A DNA stretch of 64,000 bases from an uncultured Pelagibacteraceae bacterium (GCA_902622805.1 CACNRG010000001.1:1-64000); one strand, 5' to 3'; shown: positions 37,387 to 45,904, numbered from the stretch's first letter. A program made the numbers and translations. The notes: generated by a model not told the origin, from the letters alone.

Positions 37387-38160
37387 ATGAAAAAACTTAA
37401 ACTGTTTGCTCTTACAGCTGTTGCACTTATGGGTGTTACGACTGTAGCAAACGCTGCGACCGCTATGTTAGCTCAAGATGACTTCGTTGGAATATCTTTT
37501 TGGATAATTTCAATGGGTATGTTGGCTGCAACAGCTTTTTTCTTTATGGAAAGAAGCACTGTAAATCCAGCATGGAAGACATCAGTAACAGTAGCAGGTC
37601 TAGTAACTGGTATTGCGTTTATCCATTACATGTACATGAGAGATGTATGGGTAAGCACTGGCGATTCACCAACAGTATATAGATATATTGACTGGTTAAT
37701 TACTGTGCCATTACAGATGATAGAATTCTATTTAATTCTAGTAGCTGTAAGAAAAGCAAATTCTGGAATTTTCTGGAGATTGTTAATTGGTTCATTAGTA
37801 ATGTTAATCGGTGGATATTTAGGAGAAGCTGGATACATCAACGCTACACTTGGTTTTATTATCGGTATGGCTGGTTGGGTATACATTCTTTATGAAATAT
37901 TCTCAGGTGAAGCTGGTAAAGCTGCTAACAAGAGTGGAAATAAAGCTCTAGTAACTGCGTTCGGTGCAATGAGAATGATTGTAACTGTAGGTTGGGCGAT
38001 TTATCCATTAGGTTATGTATTTGGTTACTTAACTGGTGGTGTAGATGCCAACACGCTTAACGTTGTTTACAACTTAGCAGACTTCATCAACAAAATTGCA
38101 TTTGGTCTAGTAATCTGGGCTGCTGCAGTTTCAGGTGGAGCTGGCGCGAGAGCTAGATAA
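37387..38160 (+). CDS. proteorhodopsin, blue-absorbing type
   Basis: Seven-helix retinal protein acting as a light-driven proton pump in the inner membrane. The 257-aa precursor begins with a cleavable signal (about 1-23, ending VANA). Using the usual proteorhodopsin numbering (offset 5): proton acceptor D102 (D97), T106 (T101), proton donor E113 (E108), H80 (H75) and Schiff-base lysine K236 (K231). The tuning position 105 is Q110, the residue associated with blue absorption. The leader is structured and a strong terminator follows, so it is probably expressed alone. The retinal synthesis genes are not in the window. Confidence 0.98.
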   Translation: MKKLKLFALTAVALMGVTTVANAATAMLAQDDFVGISFWIISMGMLAATAFFFMERSTVNPAWKTSVTVAGLVTGIAFIHYMYMRDVWVSTGDSPTVYRYIDWLITVPLQMIEFYLILVAVRKANSGIFWRLLIGSLVMLIGGYLGEAGYINATLGFIIGMAGWVYILYEIFSGEAGKAANKSGNKALVTAFGAMRMIVTVGWAIYPLGYVFGYLTGGVDANTLNVVYNLADFINKIAFGLVIWAAAVSGGAGARAR

Positions 38161-38184
38161 TTACACTTAGTAATTAATTAATTT

Positions 38185-38223
38185 TAGGGCGAGTATGTTT
38201 TCACATACTTGCCCTATTTTTTT
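38185..38223 (+). terminator. rho-independent terminator after proteorhodopsin
   Basis: TAGGGCGAGTATGT (38185-38198) pairs with ACATACTTGCCCTA (38203-38216) as a 14-bp stem with one G-U pair and loop TTTC, followed by seven T (38217-38223). This is the clearest intrinsic terminator in the window and separates proteorhodopsin from the ferredoxin gene 20 bp later. Confidence 0.93.
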
Positions 38224-38242
38224 GCATAACTATATAATATTC

Positions 38243-38563
38243 ATGGCAAAAATAACTTATATCACCAATGAAAATCAAAATTATACTGTTGAAGTTCAAA
38301 ACGGTTTATCTGTTATGGAAGGAGCAGTTCAAAATGATATACCAGGGATTGATGCAGATTGTGGTGGAGGTATGGCTTGTGCGACATGTCATGTATATGT
38401 AAATGATAAATGGTTTGATAAACTTCCAGTTAAAGAAGACGGGGAAGAAGACATGTTAGATATGGCTTTTGAACCAAAAAAAAATAGTAGACTGAGTTGT
38501 CAGATAATAGTTTCAGATGAATTAGATGGTCTAACAGTAAACATACCATCTAAACAAGGATAA
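38243..38563 (+). CDS. [2Fe-2S] ferredoxin, adrenodoxin type
   Basis: Small electron carrier of 106 aa. The cluster ligands appear as C-x5-C-x2-C in [14 protein letters not shown] plus a fourth in RLSCQI, the vertebrate/bacterial adrenodoxin pattern. I chose the ATG at 38243 ([12 protein letters not shown]); the in-frame ATG at 38195 would start inside the terminator. The gene sits 1 bp before a ferredoxin-NADP reductase-like flavoprotein, its likely partner. Confidence 0.93.
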   Translation: MAKITYITNENQNYTVEVQNGLSVMEGAVQNDIPGIDADCGGGMACATCHVYVNDKWFDKLPVKEDGEEDMLDMAFEPKKNSRLSCQIIVSDELDGLTVNIPSKQG

Positions 38564-38564
38564 A

Positions 38565-39584
38565 ATGAATAAAACAGATGCATTAATTATTGGAGCAGGA
38601 CCTACAGGTTTATTTACTGCACATCAGTTAAAACTAATAGGACTAGATTGTGAGATAGTTGATAATTTAGATAAAATTGGTGGACAATGTATAGAGCTCT
38701 ATCCAGATAAGCCTATATATGACATTCCAGCAGTACCAGAGTGCACTGGTGAAGAATTAACAAACAATTTACTAAATCAATTAAAACCTTTTAATATCAA
38801 ATTTCATTTAAGCGAAAGAGTGGATGAATTAAAAAAGGAGGGAGATAATTGGATTGTTAAAACAAATAACGACACAACATTTTCAACTCCAAATGTAATT
38901 ATTGCAGGTGGAGTGGGTTCGTTTGAGCCAAGAAAATTTCCGGTGAAAGAGTGTGAAAAATTTGAAAACAAGTCAATTCTGTATTCAATTAAAGATAAAA
39001 CCATATTTGAGGGGAAAACGGTAACAATTTTTGGAGGAGGAGATAGTGCTTTAGACTGGGCAGTAGAGCTGTCAAAAACTTCAAAGGTAAATCTAGTTCA
39101 CAGAAGAGATGATTTCAGAGGTGCACAGGCAACTGTTGATAAGGTTCAACAATTGAGCAAAGAAGGTAAAATTAATCTTTTTACTAAATATCAAATGATT
39201 TCAGTCAAAGGTAATGGACAATTAGAGAGCATTGAAATTAAGAATGATGATAAAGAGATAAAAAATATTAAAACAGATTATGCACTTGGTTTTTTTGGTT
39301 TAATAATGCAACTTGGACCAATAGCAAATTGGGGATTAAACATCGATAAAAAAACGATTGAAGTAGATACAGAAAAATTTGAGACAAACCAAAAAGGAAT
39401 CTATGCAGTAGGAGATATATGCAACTATCCTGGAAAATTAAAACTAATTTTATCAGGTTTTCATGAAGGTGCTTTAGCTGCTAGAGCATGTTTTAAATTA
39501 GCAAGACCAAACGAAAAATATAGATTTGAATTTACAACATCATCCAAGACTATTAAGGATCGGTTGGGTGTAAAAAGTGATTGA
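38565..39584 (+). CDS. ferredoxin-NADP reductase, thioredoxin-reductase-like
   Basis: Flavoprotein of 339 aa with an FAD motif IIGAGPTGLFTAHQL at residues 8-22, an NADPH motif FGGGDSALDWAVEL, and the C-terminal YAVGDICNYPG. The redox C-x-x-C of true thioredoxin reductases is absent, as in the thioredoxin-reductase-like ferredoxin-NADP reductases. The adjacent ferredoxin supports that role. SAR11 genomes often annotate it as a thioredoxin reductase. It overlaps the next GTG by 8 bp. Confidence 0.85.
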   Translation: MNKTDALIIGAGPTGLFTAHQLKLIGLDCEIVDNLDKIGGQCIELYPDKPIYDIPAVPECTGEELTNNLLNQLKPFNIKFHLSERVDELKKEGDNWIVKTNNDTTFSTPNVIIAGGVGSFEPRKFPVKECEKFENKSILYSIKDKTIFEGKTVTIFGGGDSALDWAVELSKTSKVNLVHRRDDFRGAQATVDKVQQLSKEGKINLFTKYQMISVKGNGQLESIEIKNDDKEIKNIKTDYALGFFGLIMQLGPIANWGLNIDKKTIEVDTEKFETNQKGIYAVGDICNYPGKLKLILSGFHEGALAARACFKLARPNEKYRFEFTTSSKTIKDRLGVKSD

Positions 39585-40206
39585 ATTATTTTCAGCTAAT
39601 ACTCCAAATGGTAAAAAAATAAGTATTATGCTTGAAGAAATTGGTTATGATTATAAAGTAACTAAAGTAGATCTTGATAAAGGTGACCAATTTAAATTAG
39701 ATTTTAAAAAGATAAGTCCTTTTAGTAAAATTCCAGTAATTATTGATCATAAAAAAGATAAAATTATTTTTGAGTCTGGTGCAATATTAATTTACTTGGC
39801 CATAGAAAGTGGAAAATTTTATAATACTGAAGATCAATTAGAGATCAATCAGTGGCTTATGGCTCAAATGGGATATGTTGGCCCAATGTTAGGTCAACAT
39901 CATCAATTCCATCATTACAATCCTGGCAAAAGTAAATATGGTGAGGAAAGATATTTCAAAATAGCAAAAAGAATTTACGAAGAACTCGATCAGAGATTGT
40001 TAAATTCTAAATTTTTATCAGGTGAAAAATACACAATCGCAGATATTGCTACTTTCCCTTGGATAGCTCGTCACGAATGGCATGATATAGGTTTATCTAA
40101 ATTTAAAAACCTTACTAGATGGTATAATGAAATTTCTAAACGGGATGCAGTTATTAAAGGATTTTCATTTATGAATGAAAATGAGTTACCACCAAAAGCT
40201 CTATAG
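39577..40206 (+). CDS. glutathione S-transferase family protein
   Basis: A 209-aa protein with an N-terminal thioredoxin-like domain (IELFSANTPNGKKISIMLEEIGYDY, KISPFSKIPVI and the E-S glutathione-binding pair in FESGAILIYLA) and an all-helical C-terminal domain (about 90-209, with TIADIATFPW). The set of motifs resembles YfcG/YghU-type GSTs. The start is GTG overlapping the reductase stop. It appears to be the last gene of the ferredoxin unit. Confidence 0.88.
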   Translation: MIELFSANTPNGKKISIMLEEIGYDYKVTKVDLDKGDQFKLDFKKISPFSKIPVIIDHKKDKIIFESGAILIYLAIESGKFYNTEDQLEINQWLMAQMGYVGPMLGQHHQFHHYNPGKSKYGEERYFKIAKRIYEELDQRLLNSKFLSGEKYTIADIATFPWIARHEWHDIGLSKFKNLTRWYNEISKRDAVIKGFSFMNENELPPKAL

Positions 40207-40213
40207 TCTAACC

Positions 40214-40312
40214 TTAGGAATTTAGTAATCTCATCAATGAAACTATAATACCATGACCGGATAACTCTATCGCGAGAACTATAATAATGATTAAAATAAT
40301 ATTTTTATTCAT
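40214..40312 (-). CDS. putative 32-aa membrane miniprotein
   Basis: Small frame reading MNKNIILIIIIVLAIELSG and ending NS. Its ATG overlaps the TGA of the preceding mini-gene (ATGA), the standard coupling used elsewhere in this genome. It has one hydrophobic stretch (residues 5-15) and a second apolar stretch (22-30), with a histidine at residue 20. Too short to assign. It stops 8 bp before the convergent GST stop. No function can be proposed. Confidence 0.45.
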   Translation of the reverse strand: MNKNIILIIIIVLAIELSGHGIIVSLMRLLNS

Positions 40313-40425
40313 CCAACAAAGACAACTAGTAGCAATATTATCCAAAAAAAAGCATAATAATAATATATATATTTTTTTGCAAAAAGAGATGGGATTGAGT
40401 CCTTATTAGATTTATTTTTTTTCAT
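40309..40425 (-). CDS. putative 38-aa single-pass membrane miniprotein
   Basis: Small frame beginning MKKNKSNKDSIPSLFAKK (basic, polar) followed by an uninterrupted hydrophobic stretch at residues 19-37 (Y/F/W/I/L/V), a plausible membrane helix with the basic end inside. AAAAGG (40440-40435, minus strand) sits 9 nt before the ATG and a TATAAT box lies upstream. This, together with coupling to a second miniprotein, fills the longest non-coding gap of the window (40207-40509). I recognise no family. Confidence 0.5.
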   Translation of the reverse strand: MKKNKSNKDSIPSLFAKKYIYYYYAFFWIILLLVVFVG

Positions 40426-40461
40426 TAATATTTACCTTTTTCAATTGATCCTTTATAAAAC

Positions 40462-40488
40462 ATTATATGAGCATAACAATTTGTTCAA
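40462..40488 (-). promoter_or_regulatory. putative promoter for the two miniproteins
   Basis: On the minus strand TTGAAC (40488-40483) and a perfect TATAAT (40467-40462) are spaced 15 bp. The downstream 36 bp lead to the ribosome site and ATG at 40425. The spacing is shorter than the ideal 17 bp and the region is AT-rich, so this is suggestive only. Nothing else was seen in this gap. Confidence 0.4.
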
Positions 40489-40509
40489 TAGATTAACTTT
40501 ACTACATTT

Positions 40510-40950
40510 ATGTCGGAAGTATTTAAAATAGGTATTACAAGTAAAAATAATCAACAAATCAAAGAAGTAAATTCGATTAATGTTTTGGCTAATAAAGGAA
40601 TTTTAGGAGATAGGCATTTTCAAGAATTTAATGATCCATTTAACCAGTTATCATTAATTGAATCAGAAAATATTGATTACTACAATATTAAATATGGACT
40701 TAGTATTCCATATAAGGATTTTAGAAGAAATATTATTACTAAAGGGATCAAATTAAATGATTTAGTAGGTAAAAAATTTAAAATTGGTGAAGTGAAGGTT
40801 GAAGGAATTGATTTATGTCGTCCATGTAGACATTTGTGTGAAGTTTTGCATCAAGATAATATTATAAAAGAATTTTTGAGAAGAGGTGGTTTAAGATGCA
40901 AAATACTGTCTTCCTCAAGTATAGAGGTGGGAAATAAAATTGAAATTTAG
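40510..40950 (+). CDS. MOSC domain protein
   Basis: A 146-aa single MOSC domain (molybdenum cofactor sulfurase C-terminal type). Visible blocks are KGILGDRHF, QLSLIESENI, RRNIITKGIKLNDLVGKKFKIG and the conserved cysteine in CRPCRHL. Stand-alone MOSC proteins are thought to carry sulfur or bind molybdenum cofactor; its specific role is unknown. It is convergent with dksA. Confidence 0.88.
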   Translation: MSEVFKIGITSKNNQQIKEVNSINVLANKGILGDRHFQEFNDPFNQLSLIESENIDYYNIKYGLSIPYKDFRRNIITKGIKLNDLVGKKFKIGEVKVEGIDLCRPCRHLCEVLHQDNIIKEFLRRGGLRCKILSSSSIEVGNKIEI

Positions 40951-40963
40951 ATTAAAGATCAAA

Positions 40964-40982
40964 TAAAATAAATTTTATTTTA
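40964..40982. terminator. weak AT-only palindrome between MOSC gene and dksA
   Basis: TAAAATAAA and TTTATTTTA pair symmetrically in the 29-bp convergent gap, overlapping the dksA stop. It could act as a weak bidirectional terminator, but it has no GC pairs and may just reflect AT richness. Confidence 0.25.
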
Positions 40983-41513
40983 ATCATCTGCATGAACTTT
41001 TTCATTTTTTTCATGTTTTTCTTGTGCTGCAATCGTATACTTAGCAACTGGTCTAGCCATTAATCTTTTTAAACCAATTGGCTCAGCTGTGTCTAAACAG
41101 TATCCATAAGTTTCATCTTTAATTCTTATTAATGCTTTATCGATTTCTGAAATTAATTTTATTTGTCTATTGATTGCTTTCATCTCTACATTTTTATCTG
41201 TGTATGAGCTTGCTTGATCAACAATATCAGCTGATATGCTATTATCATCCATACTTCCATTATACAGGGCCTCATTATTAGCTTTCACCAATTCTTTCCT
41301 CCACTCTTGGAGTTTCATTCTGAAATATACTTTATGTTTTTCACACATATATTTTTCAGTGTCTTTTGGAATATATGTCTTTGAAATCTTTAATGGAGCT
41401 TTATTTGTTTCTTTTACTTTTGTGCTAGGTTTAGTAGTTTTTTTGAGAGTTTTTTTAATCTCTTTAGATTTGATTTTTTTAACTTTTTTTTTTGATTTTA
41501 TAGTCTTTGGCAT
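40980..41513 (-). CDS. dksA: DksA/TraR family RNA polymerase regulator
   Basis: RNA polymerase secondary-channel factor acting with ppGpp. The 177-aa chain has a Lys/Thr-rich N-terminal extension (about 1-45), a coiled-coil region with acidic tip residues (about 60-140), and the C-terminal zinc-finger-like block YGYCLDTAEPIGLKRL. Of the four cysteines of classical DksA only the first (YGYC) remains; the others are T, T and A, as in other alphaproteobacterial DksA proteins. Confidence 0.9.
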   Translation of the reverse strand: MPKTIKSKKKVKKIKSKEIKKTLKKTTKPSTKVKETNKAPLKISKTYIPKDTEKYMCEKHKVYFRMKLQEWRKELVKANNEALYNGSMDDNSISADIVDQASSYTDKNVEMKAINRQIKLISEIDKALIRIKDETYGYCLDTAEPIGLKRLMARPVAKYTIAAQEKHEKNEKVHADD

Positions 41514-41592
41514 TGATGTTAATTAATAGCGGCGCAGTATATTCACCAAAATTAGGGTGTCAAGCAAGGTTAATTAATGTAATTGTTAAATA

Positions 41593-42915
41593 ATGGATGT
41601 TTTTAAAAGAAATATTAATAATACCTTTTTTATATTTATTTTATCACATCTAATTATTTGGACATTGATTCCAACACTCACAAATTACAATCTACCATTA
41701 GATACAATAGAAGCTTTAGCGTGGGGAAGTAATCTTGAATGGGGCTTTAACAAACACCCACCGGCCAGCGCTTTTTTTTCCGAATTATTTTATCAAATAT
41801 TTGGCTCACAAGACTGGGCATTTTATTTATTAAGTCAAATATTTGTATGTATTGCTTTTATATATATTTTTAAATTAGCAAATGAAATTTTAGATAATTC
41901 TTTATTGAGTCTAATTTCAGTTTTAATGCTTGAAAGCATATATTTTTATAATTTTACTACTCCTGAATTCAATGTAAATGTTTGCCAATTACCTTTTTGG
42001 TCTATTTCAATCTATTATTCATGGAAGATTTATAATCAAAAACAGATAAATGTTAATGACTGTATATTATTAGGATTTTTTGGAGCAGTCGGTTTTTTAA
42101 CAAAATATTTGTTTGTATACTTATTATTTTCATTTTTTTTATTATTTTTTTATTTAATTTTTTACAAAAAATTAAAAAAATTTGATTTTAAATATTTAAT
42201 ATCAGTTGAAGTTTTTCTAGTATTGTTGGTTCCCCACTTAATTTGGTTAAACAACAATCAATATATTACTGTAATATATGGTTTAAAAAGAACAGGCTTA
42301 GAACAATCTGATCTTTTAGATCATATAAAATTTCCAATAATTTTTTTACTAAAACAAATAGGATTACTAATTCCTTTTTTTGTGCTTTTAAGATTGCTCG
42401 TTAAAAAATTTAAATTTAAGTTTAACCTTAAAGATAAAAAATTATTATTTTTGATTTTTGCTAATGTCATTCCAATTATATTGATTTTGCTTACTTCAAT
42501 AATTACAGCATCTAAAATTAGAACTATGTGGATGACACCTTTTTACTTATCATTTGGTATTTTATTCATTCATATTTTCAAATCTCAAATTAATTTAAAA
42601 AAAATAAAATCATTTTTATGTGGATTTATTTTTTTATTTTTTTTATCCCCGATTTTATATTCTTATATCTCTATTAACCAAACTGACAAAAGAACAGACT
42701 ATCCTGGAAAGGATATTGCTATCAAAGTTCAATATGTCTGGGATCAACAATCTAAAAATCCAATAAATGTAGTCTTAGGTAATGAATGGAATGCTGGAAA
42801 TTTATCTTATCATCTTAAATCAAGACCTTCTTGGAATGGATTAATTGATCAAAATAAAATAAATAGTTTAAAAGAACACATGTGTATTGATGCAATATGT
42901 GTTGGGTTTAAATAA
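41593..42915 (+). CDS. membrane glycosyltransferase, GT39/ArnT-like
   Basis: A 440-aa polytopic protein with about ten membrane segments. The first periplasmic loop reads LPLDTIEALAWG then NKHPPASAFFSELFYQIFGS, the acidic and H-P-P pattern of dolichyl/polyprenyl-phosphate sugar transferases (PMT/ArnT superfamily). It likely moves a sugar from a polyprenyl carrier to lipid A or another surface target. A GT2 enzyme that could load such a carrier follows 3 bp later. Confidence 0.8.
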   Translation: MDVFKRNINNTFFIFILSHLIIWTLIPTLTNYNLPLDTIEALAWGSNLEWGFNKHPPASAFFSELFYQIFGSQDWAFYLLSQIFVCIAFIYIFKLANEILDNSLLSLISVLMLESIYFYNFTTPEFNVNVCQLPFWSISIYYSWKIYNQKQINVNDCILLGFFGAVGFLTKYLFVYLLFSFFLLFFYLIFYKKLKKFDFKYLISVEVFLVLLVPHLIWLNNNQYITVIYGLKRTGLEQSDLLDHIKFPIIFLLKQIGLLIPFFVLLRLLVKKFKFKFNLKDKKLLFLIFANVIPIILILLTSIITASKIRTMWMTPFYLSFGILFIHIFKSQINLKKIKSFLCGFIFLFFLSPILYSYISINQTDKRTDYPGKDIAIKVQYVWDQQSKNPINVVLGNEWNAGNLSYHLKSRPSWNGLIDQNKINSLKEHMCIDAICVGFK

Positions 42916-42918
42916 ACT

Positions 42919-43791
42919 ATGAAAAAATTTAAAATCTTAATACCTGTTTATAATGATTGGCAATCATTATCAAAACTTTTAAGTAAAATTGACAAAGAAA
43001 TTGAAAATTTAACTCACAAAATATCAATCATAATAATTGATGATGCATCTACTTTTGATCGACAATTAGAAATAGAAAATCTTTCAAATATCGATTCAAT
43101 TAAAATTCTTTCAATGAAAAAAAACAATGGGCACGCCAGATGTATCGCAACAGGTTTAAAATATATATTTGAGAAAGAGGAATTTGACCATGTAATTCCT
43201 ATGGATGGTGATGGAGAGGATAGGCCAGAGGAAATAATAGAATTTATTAATACCTCAGAAAATACACCTGAGCTAACTGTTGTTGGAGAAAGGGTCAAAA
43301 GATCAGAAGCTTTTATCTTTAAGGTTTGTTACTTTTTTCACAAAATTATAACTTTAGTTTTTACTGGTCATTCAGTCAAATTTGGTAATTTTACTTGTCT
43401 AACAAAGTTCACTGTTGAGAAAATGATTAATGAAAAAGCTACATGGAATAGTTTTTCAGGTGCATTAACTAAGGTTGAAAAAAATAAAATCTCGATTCCC
43501 TCTATTAGAGGAGTAAGGTATTTTGGTCCTTCTAAGATGAGTTTCTCAAACTTAATAAATCACTCTTTGTCAATCATCAGTGTTTTCAAAAAAGTAGTTT
43601 TGATCCGTTCAGCTTTATTTATTATCATCTACATTTTGATGATTAAAAGTAATGCTTCTATTGTTACAGCAATACCATTGATATTATTGTTAGTAATGAT
43701 TTATTTGATTTCTAATCTAGCATTAAGAGAAAATAAGGAAGAATTTGATAAAGCCTTATCAAATATTGAAAATATAGAGAAAATAAAATAA
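42919..43791 (+). CDS. GT2 glycosyltransferase, polyprenyl-phosphate sugar synthase-like
   Basis: A 290-aa enzyme with a GT-A domain (about 1-215): ILIPVYNDWQSL, IIIDDAST, and the DxD-like PMDGDGEDRPEEI. Two membrane segments lie near the C-terminus (about 230-270). This layout fits polyprenyl-phosphate glycosyltransferases that feed GT39/ArnT-type enzymes, and such a gene lies immediately upstream. It shares a base overlap with the following secreted-protein gene. Confidence 0.82.
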   Translation: MKKFKILIPVYNDWQSLSKLLSKIDKEIENLTHKISIIIIDDASTFDRQLEIENLSNIDSIKILSMKKNNGHARCIATGLKYIFEKEEFDHVIPMDGDGEDRPEEIIEFINTSENTPELTVVGERVKRSEAFIFKVCYFFHKIITLVFTGHSVKFGNFTCLTKFTVEKMINEKATWNSFSGALTKVEKNKISIPSIRGVRYFGPSKMSFSNLINHSLSIISVFKKVVLIRSALFIIIYILMIKSNASIVTAIPLILLLVMIYLISNLALRENKEEFDKALSNIENIEKIK

Positions 43792-44627
43792 TGAAAAATA
43801 TCTTATTTATAATTTTTATTTATTTTTCATTATTTGAGACAGTGTTTTCAGATAATCATAAAACTAATTTCAAAGATATAAAAGGATTCAAGAAGCAATT
43901 TCTCTCAATGTCTGAAAAAAAAGTAAATAGAATAAAACAAGTTAAAGCTTCAGATGGCTTTCCGGTTTATGAAGGAAAAACAAGTATCCAAGTTACAGTA
44001 AATCGAGAAGACGCAGGCTGCGGTAGAGGCAAAGCACAAACAACTCAAATCCAATGTGATGGTAAGGGCAACAGAAGCAGACAAGAGATAAACCTTGGAG
44101 ATATTAGATTGAAAAATAAAGAACATATTTTTGAGTATGCAGTTTATTTTGATGAAAGTTATGAACCTTTAAAAAAAGGTGCAGTGGTTATAATTGGTCA
44201 AATGCATACCGACAACAAAGCCAAAGGATGTCATAGTTGTTGTCATTTTTGGGCTCAAGATTTTAAATATAAAGGTGAACATTATTACAGTTGGGCAAGT
44301 AAAGCAGCTTATGCATCAGAACCTGTTATAATTGGAAAAATTGAAGACTTAAAAGGGAAATGGACTCATTTAAAATTTCACGTTCTTTGGAAACTTGATG
44401 AGACTGGAAGGTTTAAGATCTATAGAAATAATGAGGTTATAGCCGATCTTAGAAATATAAAAACTTTAGCTGACACCTGTACAGGTGGCTATATGAAATT
44501 TGGAATTTATAGACATCGCACTATCGGTTATTGGAACTCTGATTGGGAAAGTTTACCAGACCAAAGAGTTTATCTGGATAGCATCATATTTAGAAAGCCA
44601 AAAAAAGAAGAAAAATTTAAGAATTAG
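43791..44627 (+). CDS. secreted polysaccharide-lyase-like protein
   Basis: A 278-aa exported protein: signal peptide at 1-20, then a beta-rich region resembling a heparin-lyase-I-like jelly roll. Visible are SRQEINLGDIRL, VIIGQMHTDN, a cysteine-rich GCHSCCHFW segment, WTHLKFHVLW and a C-terminal MKFGIYRHR. The RQEI and GIYR blocks recur in the protein at 46438-47181. Substrate unknown, perhaps an anionic polysaccharide. The end overlaps the convergent umuC stop by 4 bp. Confidence 0.65.
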   Translation: MKNILFIIFIYFSLFETVFSDNHKTNFKDIKGFKKQFLSMSEKKVNRIKQVKASDGFPVYEGKTSIQVTVNREDAGCGRGKAQTTQIQCDGKGNRSRQEINLGDIRLKNKEHIFEYAVYFDESYEPLKKGAVVIIGQMHTDNKAKGCHSCCHFWAQDFKYKGEHYYSWASKAAYASEPVIIGKIEDLKGKWTHLKFHVLWKLDETGRFKIYRNNEVIADLRNIKTLADTCTGGYMKFGIYRHRTIGYWNSDWESLPDQRVYLDSIIFRKPKKEEKFKN

Positions 44628-45904
44628 ATAGCTCTTATAGTTGGCAGACAATAAAAGTCAGCAGTATCTATTTTAGAAGAGTATTGTCTTCTCATATTCC
44701 ATTTTTTATGAACCCCAGCGCTTGCAAGACTTAGTGTTGATCTTCCATATCGATAATTAGTATTATCTATTGATTGCATTAAGTTTTTTATTTTTTCATC
44801 TTTCTCAGATGAAAATAAATTTTTTCTTCCATCATCATTTCGTAATCCTGTAAGTATAATACCTGCTTTTTGATAACGATAACCATTTTTAAAAATATTT
44901 TCTAAAATTGAAATTGCAGTTTTAACAGTTTCAATACTATTATTTGTTGCAATAGGAAAATCTATTGTCTTTGCATTTGAATAATATCTGGAATCTCTCT
45001 GGAATGGACTAGTTCTAACAAACACCGTAATTGATTTTGCAACTAAAGATTCTGATCTAATTTTTTCGGACGCATTTAGACAATAATTTGCAACTGCTTC
45101 TTTTAATTCTTGAAAACTTTCAATTCTTTTTCCAAATGATCTTGAAACTACACAGCTCTTTCTTTTTGTTTGTGTAGTTTCTAAATTGATACAAGGAATT
45201 CCTCTAAGTTCCATTGCAGTTCTAGAGCTCAAAACATTTGAACATTTTTTGATCCATGTATTAGATTTATTCTTAAGTTGTTTTGCATTATAAATTCCAT
45301 TTTTTTGATAAAATTTTGTGAGTTGCCTACCAACGCCCCAAACATCATTAATCTCAATTTTTTCTAAAATAGGATCTAAATTTTCTATGCCAATTAAACT
45401 AGTAACACCTGATTGTTTTTTCTTTGCAATATGATTTGCAATTTTGCTTAAAGTTTTAGTTTTAGCTATACCAATACTTGTTGGAATACCAGTCCATTGT
45501 AAAACTGTTTGTCTAATTTCTTTTCCAACTTTTTCAACTTCAGAATCTGGAAAATTGGATAAATCTATAAATGCTTCATCAATTGAATAAACTTCTATCT
45601 CAGTATTAAATCTTTTAAGAGTTCTCATTACCCTTCTAGATAAATCTCCATATAACGAATAATTTGATGAAAAAACTTCAACATTATTTTTGATGATAAT
45701 ATCTTTTCCTTTAAAATAAGGCTCACCCATTTTAATTCCTAAAGCCTTTGCTTCATTAGATCTAGAGATGATACAACCATCATTATTAGATAAAACCACA
45801 ACAGGTTTTTTTCTTATTTTTGGATTAAATAATCTTTCACAAGAAACATAGAAAGAATTACAGTCGACTAATCCTATTTTTTTAGTACGTAGAATGGATG
45901 ACAT
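44624..45904 (-). CDS. umuC: translesion DNA polymerase V catalytic subunit UmuC
   Basis: Y-family polymerase of 426 aa. Catalytic carboxylates lie in GLVDCNSFYVSCER and YSIDEAFIDL; VVLSNNDGCIISRSNEAKALG is the conserved fingers block, and SIGIAKTKTLSKIANHIAKK is the thumb motif. Codes in an operon with umuD, overlapping it by 23 bp. It acts with processed UmuD and RecA in error-prone bypass. The C-terminal region (DUF4113-like, near the end) is present. Confidence 0.95.
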   Translation of the reverse strand: MSSILRTKKIGLVDCNSFYVSCERLFNPKIRKKPVVVLSNNDGCIISRSNEAKALGIKMGEPYFKGKDIIIKNNVEVFSSNYSLYGDLSRRVMRTLKRFNTEIEVYSIDEAFIDLSNFPDSEVEKVGKEIRQTVLQWTGIPTSIGIAKTKTLSKIANHIAKKKQSGVTSLIGIENLDPILEKIEINDVWGVGRQLTKFYQKNGIYNAKQLKNKSNTWIKKCSNVLSSRTAMELRGIPCINLETTQTKRKSCVVSRSFGKRIESFQELKEAVANYCLNASEKIRSESLVAKSITVFVRTSPFQRDSRYYSNAKTIDFPIATNNSIETVKTAISILENIFKNGYRYQKAGIILTGLRNDDGRKNLFSSEKDEKIKNLMQSIDNTNYRYGRSTLSLASAGVHKKWNMRRQYSSKIDTADFYCLPTIRAI

